Assembly (NCBI GenBank): GCA_947479085.1
Contig: CANJYB010000018.1
Span: 1-64,000, forward strand
Length of the DNA: 64,000 nt
Direction of reading: 5' to 3'
Source: Bacteroidota bacterium
GTDB lineage: Bacteria; Bacteroidota; Bacteroidia; 2-12-FULL-35-15
Shown one piece after another: positions 55,244 through 64,000 of the stretch (positions are counted from its first letter, which is position 1; each line of letters starts with the position of its first letter). The translations under genes and the position numbers were made by a program. A model generated the notes under the pieces. The model did not search any database. It saw nothing but the letters and a program-made list of their open reading frames with translations, and was not told the origin of the DNA.

Positions 55244-57091
55244 TTATTCCTCCACCACATCTTTCTCCACCACCAGGTTATCAATAATAAAATCCTGGCG
55301 TTCCGGGGTGTTTTTACCCATATAATATCCAAGCAGGTCAGCAATGGTACGGTCTTTACCTATAATAACAGGGTCTTTACGAATATCTTTACCAATAAAT
55401 AATTTAAACTCATCAGGTGAAATCTCTCCTAATCCTTTAAATCGGGTTATTTCCGGCTTTGTTCCAAGTTTCAGAATCGCTGCTCTTCGTTCCTCTTCGC
55501 TGTAGCAGTAGATGGTTTCTTTTTTATTTCTAACTCTGAACAGGGGAGTTTGAAGAATATATACATGCCCGTTTTTTACCAGGTCCGGGAAAAATTGCAA
55601 AAAGAAAGTCATTAATAATAAACGGATGTGCATACCATCCACATCGGCATCAGTTGCTACTACTATATTATTGTAACGCAAATTCTCTATCCCATCTTCA
55701 ATATTTAAAGCAGCCTGCAGTAAATTAAATTCTTCATTTTCATACACAATTTTCTTGGTCAATCCAAAAGCATTCAGGGGTTTTCCTTTTAAACTGAACA
55801 CAGCCTGTACGTTTACATCACGTGTTTTGGTAATGGAACCACTTGCCGAATCACCCTCACAGATAAACAAAGTAGTTTCCAATTTACGTTCATCATTCGA
55901 AGTAAGGTGTACCCGGCAATCTCTTAGTTTTTTATTATGAAGATTGGACTTTTTTGCACGCTCTCTCGCCAGCTTCTGTATACCCTGCAAATCTTTCCGT
56001 TCGCGTTCACTCTGTTGTATCTTATATAAGATAGCCTGCGCGGTTTCCGGGTTTTTATGCAGGAAATTATCCAGTTCCGTTTTCAGGAAATCACCTACAA
56101 ATGCCTTTACCGAAGGACCTTTAGGAGCTACTTCCTGAGAACCTAATTTGGTTTTGGTCTGCGACTCAAATACAGGTTCCTGTACTTTTATACTGATGGC
56201 AGCTATTATAGAAGTACGCACATCCACAGCTTCAAAATCTTTTTTAAAGAACTCGCGAATGGTTTTTACAATTGCTTCACGAAAAGCACCTTGATGCGTT
56301 CCGCCCTGAGTTGTATGTTGTCCGTTTACAAATGAATAATATTCTTCCCCGTACTGTGCATTACTATGAGTCAATGCCACTTCTATATCGTATCCTTTCA
56401 AATGAATGGTAGGATAAAGAATAGAACCGGTAATATTTTGAGTTAATAAATCAAGTAACCCGTTTTCTGAATGAAATTTTTGCCCGTTATAGTTAATGGT
56501 CAAACCTGTGTTCAGATAAGCATAGTTCCATAACATTTTCTCTACATATTCATTGATGAAATGGTAGTTTCCAAAAATAGTTTCATCAGGAATAAAGGTT
56601 ACCAATGTTCCCTTGCGCTGGTCAGATGGAACTATCTTGGAATCTTTTGTGATATTCCCCCGGCTGAATTCTGCTTCCTTGGTTTGGTCATCACGAAACG
56701 ATTGTACTTTAAAATAAGAAGACAATGCGTTCACTGCTTTTGTTCCCACACCATTCAACCCCACGGATTTTTTAAATGCTTCCGAATCGTATTTTGCACC
56801 TGTATTAATTTTAGAAACCACATCCACCACTTTTCCGAGTGGAATACCTCTTCCATAATCCCTTACACGAACACTTTTATCTTTAATGCTGATGTCAATG
56901 CTTCTTCCATTGCCCATCACAAACTCATCAATACAGTTATCAATTGTTTCCTTGAGCAAAATGTAAATTCCATCATCTCCTGATGAACCATCGCCCAACT
57001 TACCAATATACATTCCCGGACGTAAACGAATATGCTCGTTCCACTCCAGCGTCCGGATACTGTCTTCGTTATATTTTACTTCTTTAGTCAT
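55244..57091 (-). CDS. parE: DNA topoisomerase IV subunit B (ParE)
   Basis: The 615-residue protein has the GHKL ATPase domain (about 1-215; [37 protein letters not shown]), the transducer domain (about 220-380) and a Toprim domain (about 395-530) with CEGDSASGS and DADVDGMHI. It has the short length of Bacteroidota ParE and lacks the longer GyrB insertions. It decatenates daughter chromosomes with ParC, whose gene is not in the window. GyrB is the alternative; length and the ATPase sequence favour ParE. Confidence 0.87.
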   Translation of the reverse strand: MTKEVKYNEDSIRTLEWNEHIRLRPGMYIGKLGDGSSGDDGIYILLKETIDNCIDEFVMGNGRSIDISIKDKSVRVRDYGRGIPLGKVVDVVSKINTGAKYDSEAFKKSVGLNGVGTKAVNALSSYFKVQSFRDDQTKEAEFSRGNITKDSKIVPSDQRKGTLVTFIPDETIFGNYHFINEYVEKMLWNYAYLNTGLTINYNGQKFHSENGLLDLLTQNITGSILYPTIHLKGYDIEVALTHSNAQYGEEYYSFVNGQHTTQGGTHQGAFREAIVKTIREFFKKDFEAVDVRTSIIAAISIKVQEPVFESQTKTKLGSQEVAPKGPSVKAFVGDFLKTELDNFLHKNPETAQAILYKIQQSERERKDLQGIQKLARERAKKSNLHNKKLRDCRVHLTSNDERKLETTLFICEGDSASGSITKTRDVNVQAVFSLKGKPLNAFGLTKKIVYENEEFNLLQAALNIEDGIENLRYNNIVVATDADVDGMHIRLLLMTFFLQFFPDLVKNGHVYILQTPLFRVRNKKETIYCYSEEERRAAILKLGTKPEITRFKGLGEISPDEFKLFIGKDIRKDPVIIGKDRTIADLLGYYMGKNTPERQDFIIDNLVVEKDVVEE

Positions 57092-57190
57092 TTTATTTTG
57101 GTATTGGAGGTTAGATATTGGATTTTAGAAATTAAATAAAGGATGGATGTTTTTCCTCTAATATCTAATATCTAAAATCTAACATCTTTT

Positions 57191-58291
57191 TTAAACATTA
57201 AACCTGAAATGCATCAAATCCCCGTCATTCACCACATATTCCTTTCCTTCCACACCCATTTTACCTGCTTCCTTACAAGCTGCTTCCGAGCCAAGTGTTA
57301 TAAAATCATTGTATTTAATTACCTCTGCACGAATAAATCCTTTTTCAAAATCGGTATGAATAACTCCTGCTGCCTGTGGTGCAGTCATTCCCTTAGTGAT
57401 AGTCCATGCACGCACTTCTTTAACACCTGCAGTAAAGTAGGTTTGTAAATTAAGAATGCGGTAGGCTGCTTTAATTAAATAGTTTACTCCGGGTTCTGTT
57501 AGTCCTATTTCGCCCAGAAACATCTGGCGTTCTTCATACGTATCCAAACTTGCAATCTCTGCCTCCATAGCTGCAGTAATAATAAGTACTTCAGCATTTT
57601 CTGTTTTTACAGCTTCTTTCACTGCATCCACATATTTATTACCTGTTTTTACGGAAGCTTCGTCCACATTACAAACGTAAAGTACCGGTTTAATGGTCAG
57701 TAAACAACAATCTGCCACATGCACCATATCATTTTCAGATAGGTTGGCAGTACGTGCCGACTTACCTTGTTCCAGCAAATCTTTTATTACTGATAAAACT
57801 TCATACCCTTTTTTTGCATCCTTATCATTACCGGTTTTAGCCTGTTTTTCCAATCGTTTAAGTTTGGTATCCACAGTCTCTAAGTCTTTCAACTGTAATT
57901 CAGTATCAATGATTTCCTTATCTCTAACCGGGTTAACAGAACCATCCACATGCACCACATTAGGGTCATCAAAACAACGCACCACATGAATAATGGCATT
58001 AGTCTCCCTGATATTGGCAAGGAACTTATTACCCAATCCTTCACCTTTGCTCGCTCCTTTTACCAGACCTGCAATATCTACTATCTCAACCGTGGTAGGA
58101 ACAACTCTTTCAGGATTTACCAGTTTCTCAAGAGCAAGGAGGCGTTCATCAGGCACTGTAATTACGCCTACGTTTGGCTCAATGGTACAAAACGGGTAAT
58201 TAGCCGCCTGCGCTTTTGCATTCGATAAACAATTAAACAAAGTTGATTTCCCCACATTCGGTAATCCCACTATTCCACACTGTAATGCCAT
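57191..58291 (-). CDS. ychF: YchF/OLA1-type GTPase family ATPase
   Basis: The 366-residue protein has the G1 motif GLPNVGKST (9-17), SNAKAQAANYPFCTIEPNVG, the switch DIAGLVKGASKGEGLGN and a C-terminal TGS-like domain ending AGKMGVEGKEYVVNDGDLMHFRFNV, all diagnostic of YchF. This family prefers ATP and binds ribosomes, with a link to oxidative stress. Length is as usual (363-366). Single gene on the minus strand, upstream of parE with a 100-nt gap that holds an inverted TTAGATATT-type repeat. Confidence 0.96.
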   Translation of the reverse strand: MALQCGIVGLPNVGKSTLFNCLSNAKAQAANYPFCTIEPNVGVITVPDERLLALEKLVNPERVVPTTVEIVDIAGLVKGASKGEGLGNKFLANIRETNAIIHVVRCFDDPNVVHVDGSVNPVRDKEIIDTELQLKDLETVDTKLKRLEKQAKTGNDKDAKKGYEVLSVIKDLLEQGKSARTANLSENDMVHVADCCLLTIKPVLYVCNVDEASVKTGNKYVDAVKEAVKTENAEVLIITAAMEAEIASLDTYEERQMFLGEIGLTEPGVNYLIKAAYRILNLQTYFTAGVKEVRAWTITKGMTAPQAAGVIHTDFEKGFIRAEVIKYNDFITLGSEAACKEAGKMGVEGKEYVVNDGDLMHFRFNV

Positions 58292-58598
58292 AAATTAATT
58301 TTAGATTTTTAGATTTACTGAATTTTAGAATGAATTACTGAACTGTTTTTTGTAATTCTACAAATCTGCAATTCAAAAAATCTTACTTGTTTTTTCAGCC
58401 TGCAAATATACTTAACTGAACAAGTTTAGAAAGTGGTTATTCCTCTTAAATTAGTTGAGTTTTCAACAATGAACTAATATTTTCAACAATCCATGATGCT
58501 CTTTCATTAAATATTACTTTTGGTCAATTTTATACAATTACTGAAATCAAAGAAAGCAATTCTTCATTTCTTTAATCAAAAATCACTAATCACAAATA

Positions 58599-59447
58599 AT
58601 GGATTCAACAACAGAATTGGAAAAAATAGTTCCACAGGTCAGAAGAGACATTGTAAGAATGGTACATGCAGTAAATTCAGGCCATCCGGGAGGTTCCTTA
58701 GGTTGCACTGAATTTTTTGTTTCGCTTTACTTTAAAGTAATGAAACACAATGCTAACCAATTCAACATGGATGGAGTAGGAGAAGACCTTTTCTTTCTTT
58801 CGAACGGGCATATATCTCCTGTTTTTTATAGTGTTTTGGCTCGCGCAGGATATTTTCCGGTAAAGGAATTGGCTACATTCCGCAAATTAAATACCCGTTT
58901 GCAGGGGCATCCTACTACTCACGAAGGTTTGTCAGGAGTTCGTATTGCCTCCGGTTCATTGGGTCAAGGATTATCCGTGGCCATTGGTGCTGCTTTGGCT
59001 AAAAAATTAAACAAGGATGAAAATATCGTTTATACCCTTCATGGTGATGGAGAATTACAGGAAGGGCAAATATGGGAAGCCGCTATGTATGCGACAGCAA
59101 AAAAAGTAGATAATATCATTGCTACTGTTGACATGAATGGGCAACAAATTGATGGTTCGACAGACAGCGTCTTACCAATGGGTAGCTTAAAAGCAAAGTT
59201 TGAAGCATTTGGATGGGATGTTATTTCTAACGATAACGGAAATAATATTGCCACTGTTGTAGAAACTTTAGCTACAGCAAAAACTCATCTTGGAAAAGGT
59301 AAGCCGGTGATGATTTTGATGAAAACAGAGATGGGAAATGGGGTTGACTTTATGATGCACAGCCACAAATGGCACGGTGTTGCGCCAAATGATGAGCAAT
59401 TGGCACAGGCTTTGAAACAGAATGAGGAAACTTTAGGGGATTATTAA
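58599..59447 (+). CDS. Transketolase, N-terminal subunit
   Basis: The 282-residue protein is the thiamine-diphosphate-binding half of a two-subunit transketolase: SGHPGGSLGCTEFF (27-40), TRLQGHPTTH, SGSLGQGLSVAIGAAL and the metal/ThDP motif GDGELQEGQ (from about 149). The pyrimidine-binding half is encoded 1.5 kb downstream (60982-61935), with a VWA protein gene in between. Together they carry out the sugar transfers of the non-oxidative pentose phosphate pathway. A TACTTTTG box (58515-58522) may be the -7 element. Confidence 0.92.
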   Translation: MDSTTELEKIVPQVRRDIVRMVHAVNSGHPGGSLGCTEFFVSLYFKVMKHNANQFNMDGVGEDLFFLSNGHISPVFYSVLARAGYFPVKELATFRKLNTRLQGHPTTHEGLSGVRIASGSLGQGLSVAIGAALAKKLNKDENIVYTLHGDGELQEGQIWEAAMYATAKKVDNIIATVDMNGQQIDGSTDSVLPMGSLKAKFEAFGWDVISNDNGNNIATVVETLATAKTHLGKGKPVMILMKTEMGNGVDFMMHSHKWHGVAPNDEQLAQALKQNEETLGDY

Positions 59448-59508
59448 GAAAGAAGCTTCTTAATTTTGATGTTATTTTACTTAAGAACGGATTAAAGCGA
59501 TATAAAAT

Positions 59509-60957
59509 ATGAAACTAAATAAATTAGAAAAAAAATATTTTTCCTCTGTGGTTCTCCGTGTCTTCTCCGAGAAACTCTGTGTAATTAAAAAATATTCTTT
59601 CTTAATTATTTTGGCTTTTGCCATTTTGCCTTTTTCCTCATTTTCCCAATCCAAACAAACCAAACCACTTACCCGAATAGAGTTCGTTTTTGACGCATCG
59701 TTCAGTATGTTCGGCCAATGGCAAAGCGGTATGAAAATGGACATTGCTAAAAAGATGCTCAGCGAATTTCTGGATAGTATGCAGGGAAGAGATAATATTG
59801 AAATTGCATTACGCTGTTATGGTCATCAGCATTCTTTAAGGCCTGAAAGGGATTGCAAAGACTCAAAACTGGAAGTGCCTTTCGGGAAAAATAATTTGGC
59901 TGCTATTAAAAACAGGTTGAAAACCATTATGCCTAAAGGAACCACTCCAATTGCTTATTCATTGGAGCAATGTGGAAATGATTTCCCCACACCAACTTCT
60001 ACCTATGTACGGAATATCATTATTCTGATTACTGACGGGATAGAAGAATGCGATGGTGACCCTTGTGCTGTTTCTCTTGCTTTACAAAAGAAAGGCATTG
60101 TTCTCAAACCTTTTATTATAGGTATTGGTCTCGACCAGAGCTACCTCAGTCAGTTTGCCTGTATTGGTAAATTCTATGATGCCTCCAGCGAATCCACTTT
60201 TAAGAACATCCTTAATATTGTAGTTTCCCAGGCGTTGAATAGTACAACTGTTCAGGTTAATTTAAACGACATTGCCGGAAGACCTACCGAAACAGATGTC
60301 GATATGACTTTTTATGATGAGCAGACAGGAATCATAAAATACAATTACATGCACACCATTGGTAACAAAGGAGTGCCTGATACTGTTGTTATTGACCCGA
60401 TTGGAACTTATAAAATGGTAGTACACACCATTCCTGAAGTAGAAAAGAAAGGAATTGTATTAATACCTGGAATTCATAATATTATTGCAGTGGATGCAGC
60501 GCAAGGTTATATTACCTTAAAAATGGGAGGAAATGTTAGTCCAACTTGTATTGTTAGGAAAAAAGGAGAAATGCAAACACTGAATGTTCAACAGTTTAAT
60601 TCAACAGAGAAATACCTCATAGGGAAATACGATTTGGAAATATTAACGCTCCCCAGGATAAAATTAGATAAAGTGGACGTATCGCAAAGTAAAACCACAA
60701 CTGTTGAAATCCCTCAGTCGGGTAACGTTTCTATTTCCAAACCGAGCGAAGGCCCGGGAAGTATTTATGTGGAAGAAAATAATAAAATGGTATTCGTTTG
60801 TAATCTTAACAGCAACATTACTCAGGAAACCATTGTGCTTCAGCCGGGAAGATACCGTGTGGAATACCGTCCTAAAAACGCAAGAGAATCTATTTATACA
60901 ATAGAAAAGACATTTAAAATAGAATCAGGTAATTCCACTTCCGTTAAATTATTTTAG
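59509..60957 (+). CDS. Secreted or envelope VWA-domain protein
   Basis: The 482-residue protein has a signal peptide (hydrophobic part about 29-45, SSFSQ), a von Willebrand A domain (about 52-240) with the metal-ion site DASFS (Asp62, Ser64, Ser66), Thr in PKGTTPI and IILITDGIEEC with its Asp, and a beta-rich C-terminal part (about 245-482) of PEGA/Ig-like strands. VWA domains bind proteins through Mg2+. The first ~25 codons lie on a repeat of the CTCTGTGGTTCTCCGTG type, so the natural start may be later, or the repeat has been adopted as the gene start. It sits between the two transketolase genes, 61 and 24 nt away. Confidence 0.82.
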   Translation: MKLNKLEKKYFSSVVLRVFSEKLCVIKKYSFLIILAFAILPFSSFSQSKQTKPLTRIEFVFDASFSMFGQWQSGMKMDIAKKMLSEFLDSMQGRDNIEIALRCYGHQHSLRPERDCKDSKLEVPFGKNNLAAIKNRLKTIMPKGTTPIAYSLEQCGNDFPTPTSTYVRNIIILITDGIEECDGDPCAVSLALQKKGIVLKPFIIGIGLDQSYLSQFACIGKFYDASSESTFKNILNIVVSQALNSTTVQVNLNDIAGRPTETDVDMTFYDEQTGIIKYNYMHTIGNKGVPDTVVIDPIGTYKMVVHTIPEVEKKGIVLIPGIHNIIAVDAAQGYITLKMGGNVSPTCIVRKKGEMQTLNVQQFNSTEKYLIGKYDLEILTLPRIKLDKVDVSQSKTTTVEIPQSGNVSISKPSEGPGSIYVEENNKMVFVCNLNSNITQETIVLQPGRYRVEYRPKNARESIYTIEKTFKIESGNSTSVKLF

Positions 60958-60981
60958 GAAGAAAAACTTATTAATTACAGA

Positions 60982-61935
60982 ATGAAAAAATACACCTTTA
61001 CAGAAAAAAAAGATACTCGTTCAGGCTTTGGTGCTGGTTTATCTCAATTAGGAAAAACGAATGAAAATGTAGTGGCATTGTGTGCAGATTTAACAGGTTC
61101 ATTAAAAATGGATGCTTTTGCAAAAGACCATCCGGAACGTTTTTTCCAGGTGGGAATTGCTGAAGCCAATATGATTGGTATTGCAGCAGGTTTAACCATT
61201 GGTGGTAAAATTCCTTTTACCGGAACATTTGCTAACTTTTCTACAGGCAGAGTGTATGACCAGATTCGCCAATCTGTTGCTTATTCGGGAAAGAATGTAA
61301 AGATTTGTGCTTCCCATGCAGGACTTACTTTGGGTGAAGACGGTGCAACGCATCAGATATTGGAAGATTTAGGTTTAATGAAAATGTTACCGGGCATGGT
61401 GGTAATTAATCCTTGTGATTATAATCAAACCAAAGCCGCTACCATTGCAATTGCAGAATATGAGGGACCGGTTTATTTGCGTTTCGGTCGGCCAACAGTA
61501 CCTAATTTTACGGATGCTGAACAGAAATTCGAAATTGGAAAGGCTGTTATTCTGAACGAAGGAAAGGATGTAACTATTTTTGCTACCGGTCATTTGGTTT
61601 GGAAAGCAATTGAAGCCGGTGAGCAATTAGCCGCACTTGGAATAGATGCTGAAATAATAAATATTCATACCATTAAACCTTTGGATGAACAGGCTGTCTT
61701 AACATCAGTTAGAAAAACAAGATGTGTTGTTACTGCCGAAGAACACCAGATGAACGGAGGCTTGGGAGACAGTATAGCTCAACTGCTGGCCAGAGAGTTA
61801 CCATCACCGCTCGAAATGGTGGCTGTTCATGATAGTTTCGGGGAAAGTGGAACACCTGACCAGCTAATGACCAAGTATGGTTTGGACGCGGTGAATATTG
61901 TGGATGCTGTAAAAAAGGTAATCGGGAGGAAGTGA
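60982..61935 (+). CDS. Transketolase, C-terminal subunit
   Basis: The 317-residue protein has the pyrimidine-binding domain (about 8-175; FFQVGIAEANMIGIAAGL with the catalytic Glu, FANFSTGRVYDQIRQS, HAGLTLGEDGATHQ) and the C-terminal domain (about 190-317; VVTAEEHQMNGGLGDS). It pairs with the N-terminal subunit encoded at 58.6 kb. It lies 24 nt after the VWA gene and 28 nt before the ECF sigma gene, so these genes may share a transcript. Confidence 0.92.
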   Translation: MKKYTFTEKKDTRSGFGAGLSQLGKTNENVVALCADLTGSLKMDAFAKDHPERFFQVGIAEANMIGIAAGLTIGGKIPFTGTFANFSTGRVYDQIRQSVAYSGKNVKICASHAGLTLGEDGATHQILEDLGLMKMLPGMVVINPCDYNQTKAATIAIAEYEGPVYLRFGRPTVPNFTDAEQKFEIGKAVILNEGKDVTIFATGHLVWKAIEAGEQLAALGIDAEIINIHTIKPLDEQAVLTSVRKTRCVVTAEEHQMNGGLGDSIAQLLARELPSPLEMVAVHDSFGESGTPDQLMTKYGLDAVNIVDAVKKVIGRK

Positions 61936-61963
61936 TGACAGCAGCAGATTTTAAATATAATAA

Positions 61964-62509
61964 ATGGATTTATCAGATAAGGAACTTTTAGAACAATTTA
62001 ATAATCCCGACACGCAGAACTACGCGTTTAATTTATTGGTGCGCCAATACCAAAAAAGACTCTACTGGCATATTCGCAAAATATTGATTGACCATGACGA
62101 TACAGATGATGTATTGCAGAATGTATTCATTAAGGTCTGGAAAAACCTTCACAACTTTAAAGGCGAATCGCAATTGTTTACCTGGCTGTTTCGCATAGCT
62201 ACCAACGAATCCATTAATTTTCTGAATCAAAAGAAAAAAAGAGCCGGTGTTCCATTGGATGCAGTTTCTTCTTTTCTGGCAAATAATCTGGAAAGTGATA
62301 GTTATTTTAAAGGGGATGAAATACAGGCTAAACTTCAAAAAGCTATTTTAACCTTACCCGACAAACAGCGGATTGTTTTTAACATGAAATACTTTGATGC
62401 AATGAAATACGAGGAGATGAGCGGCATATTGGAAACTTCTGTTGGTGCCCTCAAAGCTTCTTACCATCATGCAGTAAAAAAAATTGAAAATTATTTAACT
62501 TCTCATTAA
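61964..62509 (+). CDS. ECF-type RNA polymerase sigma factor
   Basis: The 181-residue protein has sigma region 2 (about 20-88; DDTDDVLQNVFIKVWKNL) and region 4 (about 122-178; LPDKQRIVFNMKYFDAMKYEEMSGILETSVGALKASYHHAVKKI), the sigma-70 extracytoplasmic layout. It is followed by a gene for a protein with one membrane helix that probably is its anti-sigma factor (33 nt), and a periplasmic Spy-like protein gene (12 nt further), a common stress-sensing order. Confidence 0.92.
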   Translation: MDLSDKELLEQFNNPDTQNYAFNLLVRQYQKRLYWHIRKILIDHDDTDDVLQNVFIKVWKNLHNFKGESQLFTWLFRIATNESINFLNQKKKRAGVPLDAVSSFLANNLESDSYFKGDEIQAKLQKAILTLPDKQRIVFNMKYFDAMKYEEMSGILETSVGALKASYHHAVKKIENYLTSH

Positions 62510-62542
62510 ACCTTTTCCGAAAATACCAATCAAACTTCCGAA

Positions 62543-63133
62543 ATGAGCAATAATAATAATATAGAAAATCAGGAAGAAGATTTAAAAGGATTAGCTCCTC
62601 ATCTTTTTAAGGTGACAAACAATGCTCCTTTTAAAGCTAACGAAGATTATTTTGAAAACTTCACTTCTAAACTTCAGAATGAAATTGTGGATTATGAAGA
62701 AATAAAAAATGAAGCACCTGTTCTCTCAGCAATTCCTAAATATAATCCGTTTACCATACCTGCTGATTATTTTGAATACTTGCCGTCACGAGTTCAGCAA
62801 AATGTACTTAATGCAAAGCAATCATTTTCTTTTATCGATTGGTTGTTATTATTAATCAAACCGCGTTTTGCAGTTCCTTTTATTGCCACCGTTTTTATTA
62901 CTGTTGCAGGAATTAATTTTATGAATAAAAACGGGGATACTCCGAAAGCGGAAACGGCAGAGGAAATAACAACGGAAGAGCAACTTTATAATATTGATGA
63001 ATCAACTATACTGGAATCACTTTACGCAAATCAGAATGAAGCTGTCAATAGCACTTCTGCAGATGAAGGTAATATTCAAAACTATTTGATGGACAACAAT
63101 ATTGATGAATCTAATTTGAATTATGAATTATAA
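62543..63133 (+). CDS. Putative anti-sigma factor with one membrane helix
   Basis: The 196-residue protein has a soluble N-terminal part (1-105) with two similar segments (APHLFKVTNNAPFKANEDYFENF and YNPFTIPADYFEYLPSRVQQNV), one membrane helix (about 110-126, FAVPFIATVFITVAGIN) and an acidic C-terminal tail (about 130-196). Position after an ECF sigma gene and the membrane layout suggest an anti-sigma factor, although no ZAS zinc motif is visible. Function is inferred from context. Confidence 0.65.
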   Translation: MSNNNNIENQEEDLKGLAPHLFKVTNNAPFKANEDYFENFTSKLQNEIVDYEEIKNEAPVLSAIPKYNPFTIPADYFEYLPSRVQQNVLNAKQSFSFIDWLLLLIKPRFAVPFIATVFITVAGINFMNKNGDTPKAETAEEITTEEQLYNIDESTILESLYANQNEAVNSTSADEGNIQNYLMDNNIDESNLNYEL

Positions 63134-63145
63134 ACTGAATAAATT

Positions 63146-63667
63146 ATGAAAACCATGAAAAAAGTGAAAGCTGTAATGTTAATAGGAATAATAGCCTGTT
63201 CAACTTTATCATTTGCTCAGAAAGGCGACCCTGAAGCAAAAAAGGAAAAACGTGCGGAACGCCAGAATGAAAAACGTGAAGACATCGAAACATTAAAAAT
63301 TGGCTTCCTTACCAAAAGATTGGATCTGACTCCTGAAGAAGCACAGAAATTTTGGCCGGTATACAATCAGTACAGTTATAAATTGCAGGACATTCGCAAA
63401 AAGCGCAGAGAAGATTTTCGTGACACAAAGCAGAAATTCGATGAACTTTCTGATAAAGAAGTGGAAGCTGCAGTAGATAATGAAATTGCTTTTCGTCAAA
63501 AGGAGTTGGACATACAAAAAGAGTATCATTCCAAATTTAAAGGTGTATTGCCTATTAAAAAGGTAGCAAAGCTATATGCATCGGAAGAGCAATTTAAAAT
63601 GGAACTTTTAAATAAACTGAAAGATAGAAAAGATCCACCACCTCCTCCTCCAAGAGATAGAGAATAA
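63146..63667 (+). CDS. Periplasmic Spy/CpxP-like helical protein
   Basis: The 173-residue protein has a signal peptide (1-25, LSFAQKG) and a helical, highly charged mature part with LTPEEAQKFWPVYNQY, the LTxxQ-like pattern of Spy/CpxP and periplasmic metal-sensor proteins, and a Pro-rich tail (DPPPPPPRDRE). Such proteins act as chaperones or stress sensors in the periplasm. It is the third gene behind the ECF sigma factor, followed by a terminator. Confidence 0.72.
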   Translation: MKTMKKVKAVMLIGIIACSTLSFAQKGDPEAKKEKRAERQNEKREDIETLKIGFLTKRLDLTPEEAQKFWPVYNQYSYKLQDIRKKRREDFRDTKQKFDELSDKEVEAAVDNEIAFRQKELDIQKEYHSKFKGVLPIKKVAKLYASEEQFKMELLNKLKDRKDPPPPPPRDRE

Positions 63668-63692
63668 CAACATCCCCACATAAAAAAACATG

Positions 63693-63722
63693 GCCCTGCT
63701 TTTTAAAAGCAGGGCTTTTTTA
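63693..63722. terminator. Bidirectional terminator
   Basis: GCCCTGCTTTT (63693-63703) pairs with AAAAGCAGGGC (63705-63715), followed by T6. It lies between the Spy-like gene and the convergent dehydrogenase-like gene, overlapping the stop codon of the latter. Confidence 0.9.
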
Positions 63723-64000
63723 TTTTATTGTTTCTTCAAATTTAACTCCGAGCGTTTCCAACTCCGTTAGCAATGGTTCGTATATTTCTTTGATGGTAGG
63801 TATAGTAACTCCTCTTGCGGAAATCTTTCCTTGTAAAATTAATTTAGTTGCTATTGCTAATGGCAACCCTACTGTTTTTGCCATGGCAGTATACGTTTGG
63901 TCTTCTCCTTTTACTGCCAATGATGAAGTGATTGTTTTCGTCTCTCCATATTTGTTTTTGAATTGAAACTGGTGTTGCATCAATATCATGTCTTTATCAT
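63720..64000 (-). CDS. Saccharopine dehydrogenase-like protein (C-terminal part only)
   Basis: The frame stops at 63720 and stays open to the edge of the window, so only the last ~93 residues are seen. DMILMQHQFQFKNKYGETKTI, then YTAMAKTVGLPLAIATKLILQGKI and RGVTIPTIKEIYEPLLTELE match the C-terminus of the lysine-forming saccharopine dehydrogenase/LYS9 family. The Rossmann domain lies outside the window. The apparent ATG at 63989 is internal. Confidence 0.82.
   Translation of the reverse strand, partial: DKDMILMQHQFQFKNKYGETKTITSSLAVKGEDQTYTAMAKTVGLPLAIATKLILQGKISARGVTIPTIKEIYEPLLTELETLGVKFEETIK

Noticed and set aside
1-64000. Integrase (IntI) or reverse transcriptase gene in the window
   Set aside because: I looked for tyrosine-recombinase and YxDD-type reverse-transcriptase products among the open frames and found none; any such gene must be outside the window.

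Overview
The window looks like the chromosome of an uncultured or environmental member of the Bacteroidota (Chitinophagales/Sphingobacteriales-like). The reasons are many large secreted proteins ending in type IX secretion (T9SS) C-terminal sorting domains, a gliding-motility-type C-terminal domain, HYR/PKD-like/GEVED/SBBP modules, a TAnnTTTG-type promoter, AT-rich intergenic DNA, and housekeeping genes (clpB, parE, ychF, split transketolase) of Bacteroidota type. No rRNA or tRNA gene was recognised.

Region 1 (1-9985) is the most unusual part. Four near-identical ~145-bp palindromic repeats, all in one orientation, separate AT-rich gene blocks that are all on the + strand, and a fifth, truncated copy closes the series. 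The repeats end in ATAAC...GTTAT. In three independent blocks the first 15-16 nt are the inverted complement of the last 15-16 nt of the SAME block, with one mismatch always at position 11. This is the pattern expected if each block excises as a circle and rebuilds a folded attC-like site, so I read the region as an integron-like cassette array with unusually long terminal pairing. No integrase lies in the window. The cassettes carry a DUF2306-like membrane protein plus a SpoIIE-type phosphatase; a MORN/HtrA-like protease plus a DUF2971 protein; a fragment of a diversity-generating retroelement (variable lectin-fold protein, Avd-like protein, truncated template-like repeat, no reverse transcriptase); and two membrane/coiled-coil proteins.

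Region 2 (10.3-21 kb) is ordinary chromosome: OmpA-family protein, S9 peptidase, DUF2461, MsrA, HI0933-type flavoprotein, a Lys-rich small protein, a STAS-like protein, an AraC/DUF1348/AhpD-like gene set and an alpha/beta hydrolase. It is sprinkled with small palindromic repeats and one strongly structured element upstream of the peptidase. Region 3 (21-26.2 kb) is accessory: an IS200-like (RAYT) transposase broken by a stop and flanked by inverted palindromes, a phage-type Dam methylase, a DpnI-like endonuclease broken by a stop, then 2.9 kb without convincing genes but dense with repeats.

Region 4 (26.2-43.4 kb) holds three T9SS/gliding-type secreted proteins, a LolA-like/ABC-transporter operon, clpB, a GloVer-repeat protein and a pirin. 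Region 5 (43.5-54.6 kb) has a M14 carboxypeptidase, a frameshifted PKD-like secreted protein and a giant 1846-residue secreted protein. Region 6 (55-64 kb) has parE, ychF, the two transketolase halves separated by a VWA protein gene, an ECF sigma factor operon and the end of a saccharopine dehydrogenase-like gene.

A second window-wide pattern is six intergenic tandem arrays of unrelated sequence that share a repeat period of 21 bp (one is 20-21 bp), i.e. two turns of the DNA helix. Several have a short dyad in each unit. One is so diverged that its units barely resemble each other, yet the 21-bp register is kept.
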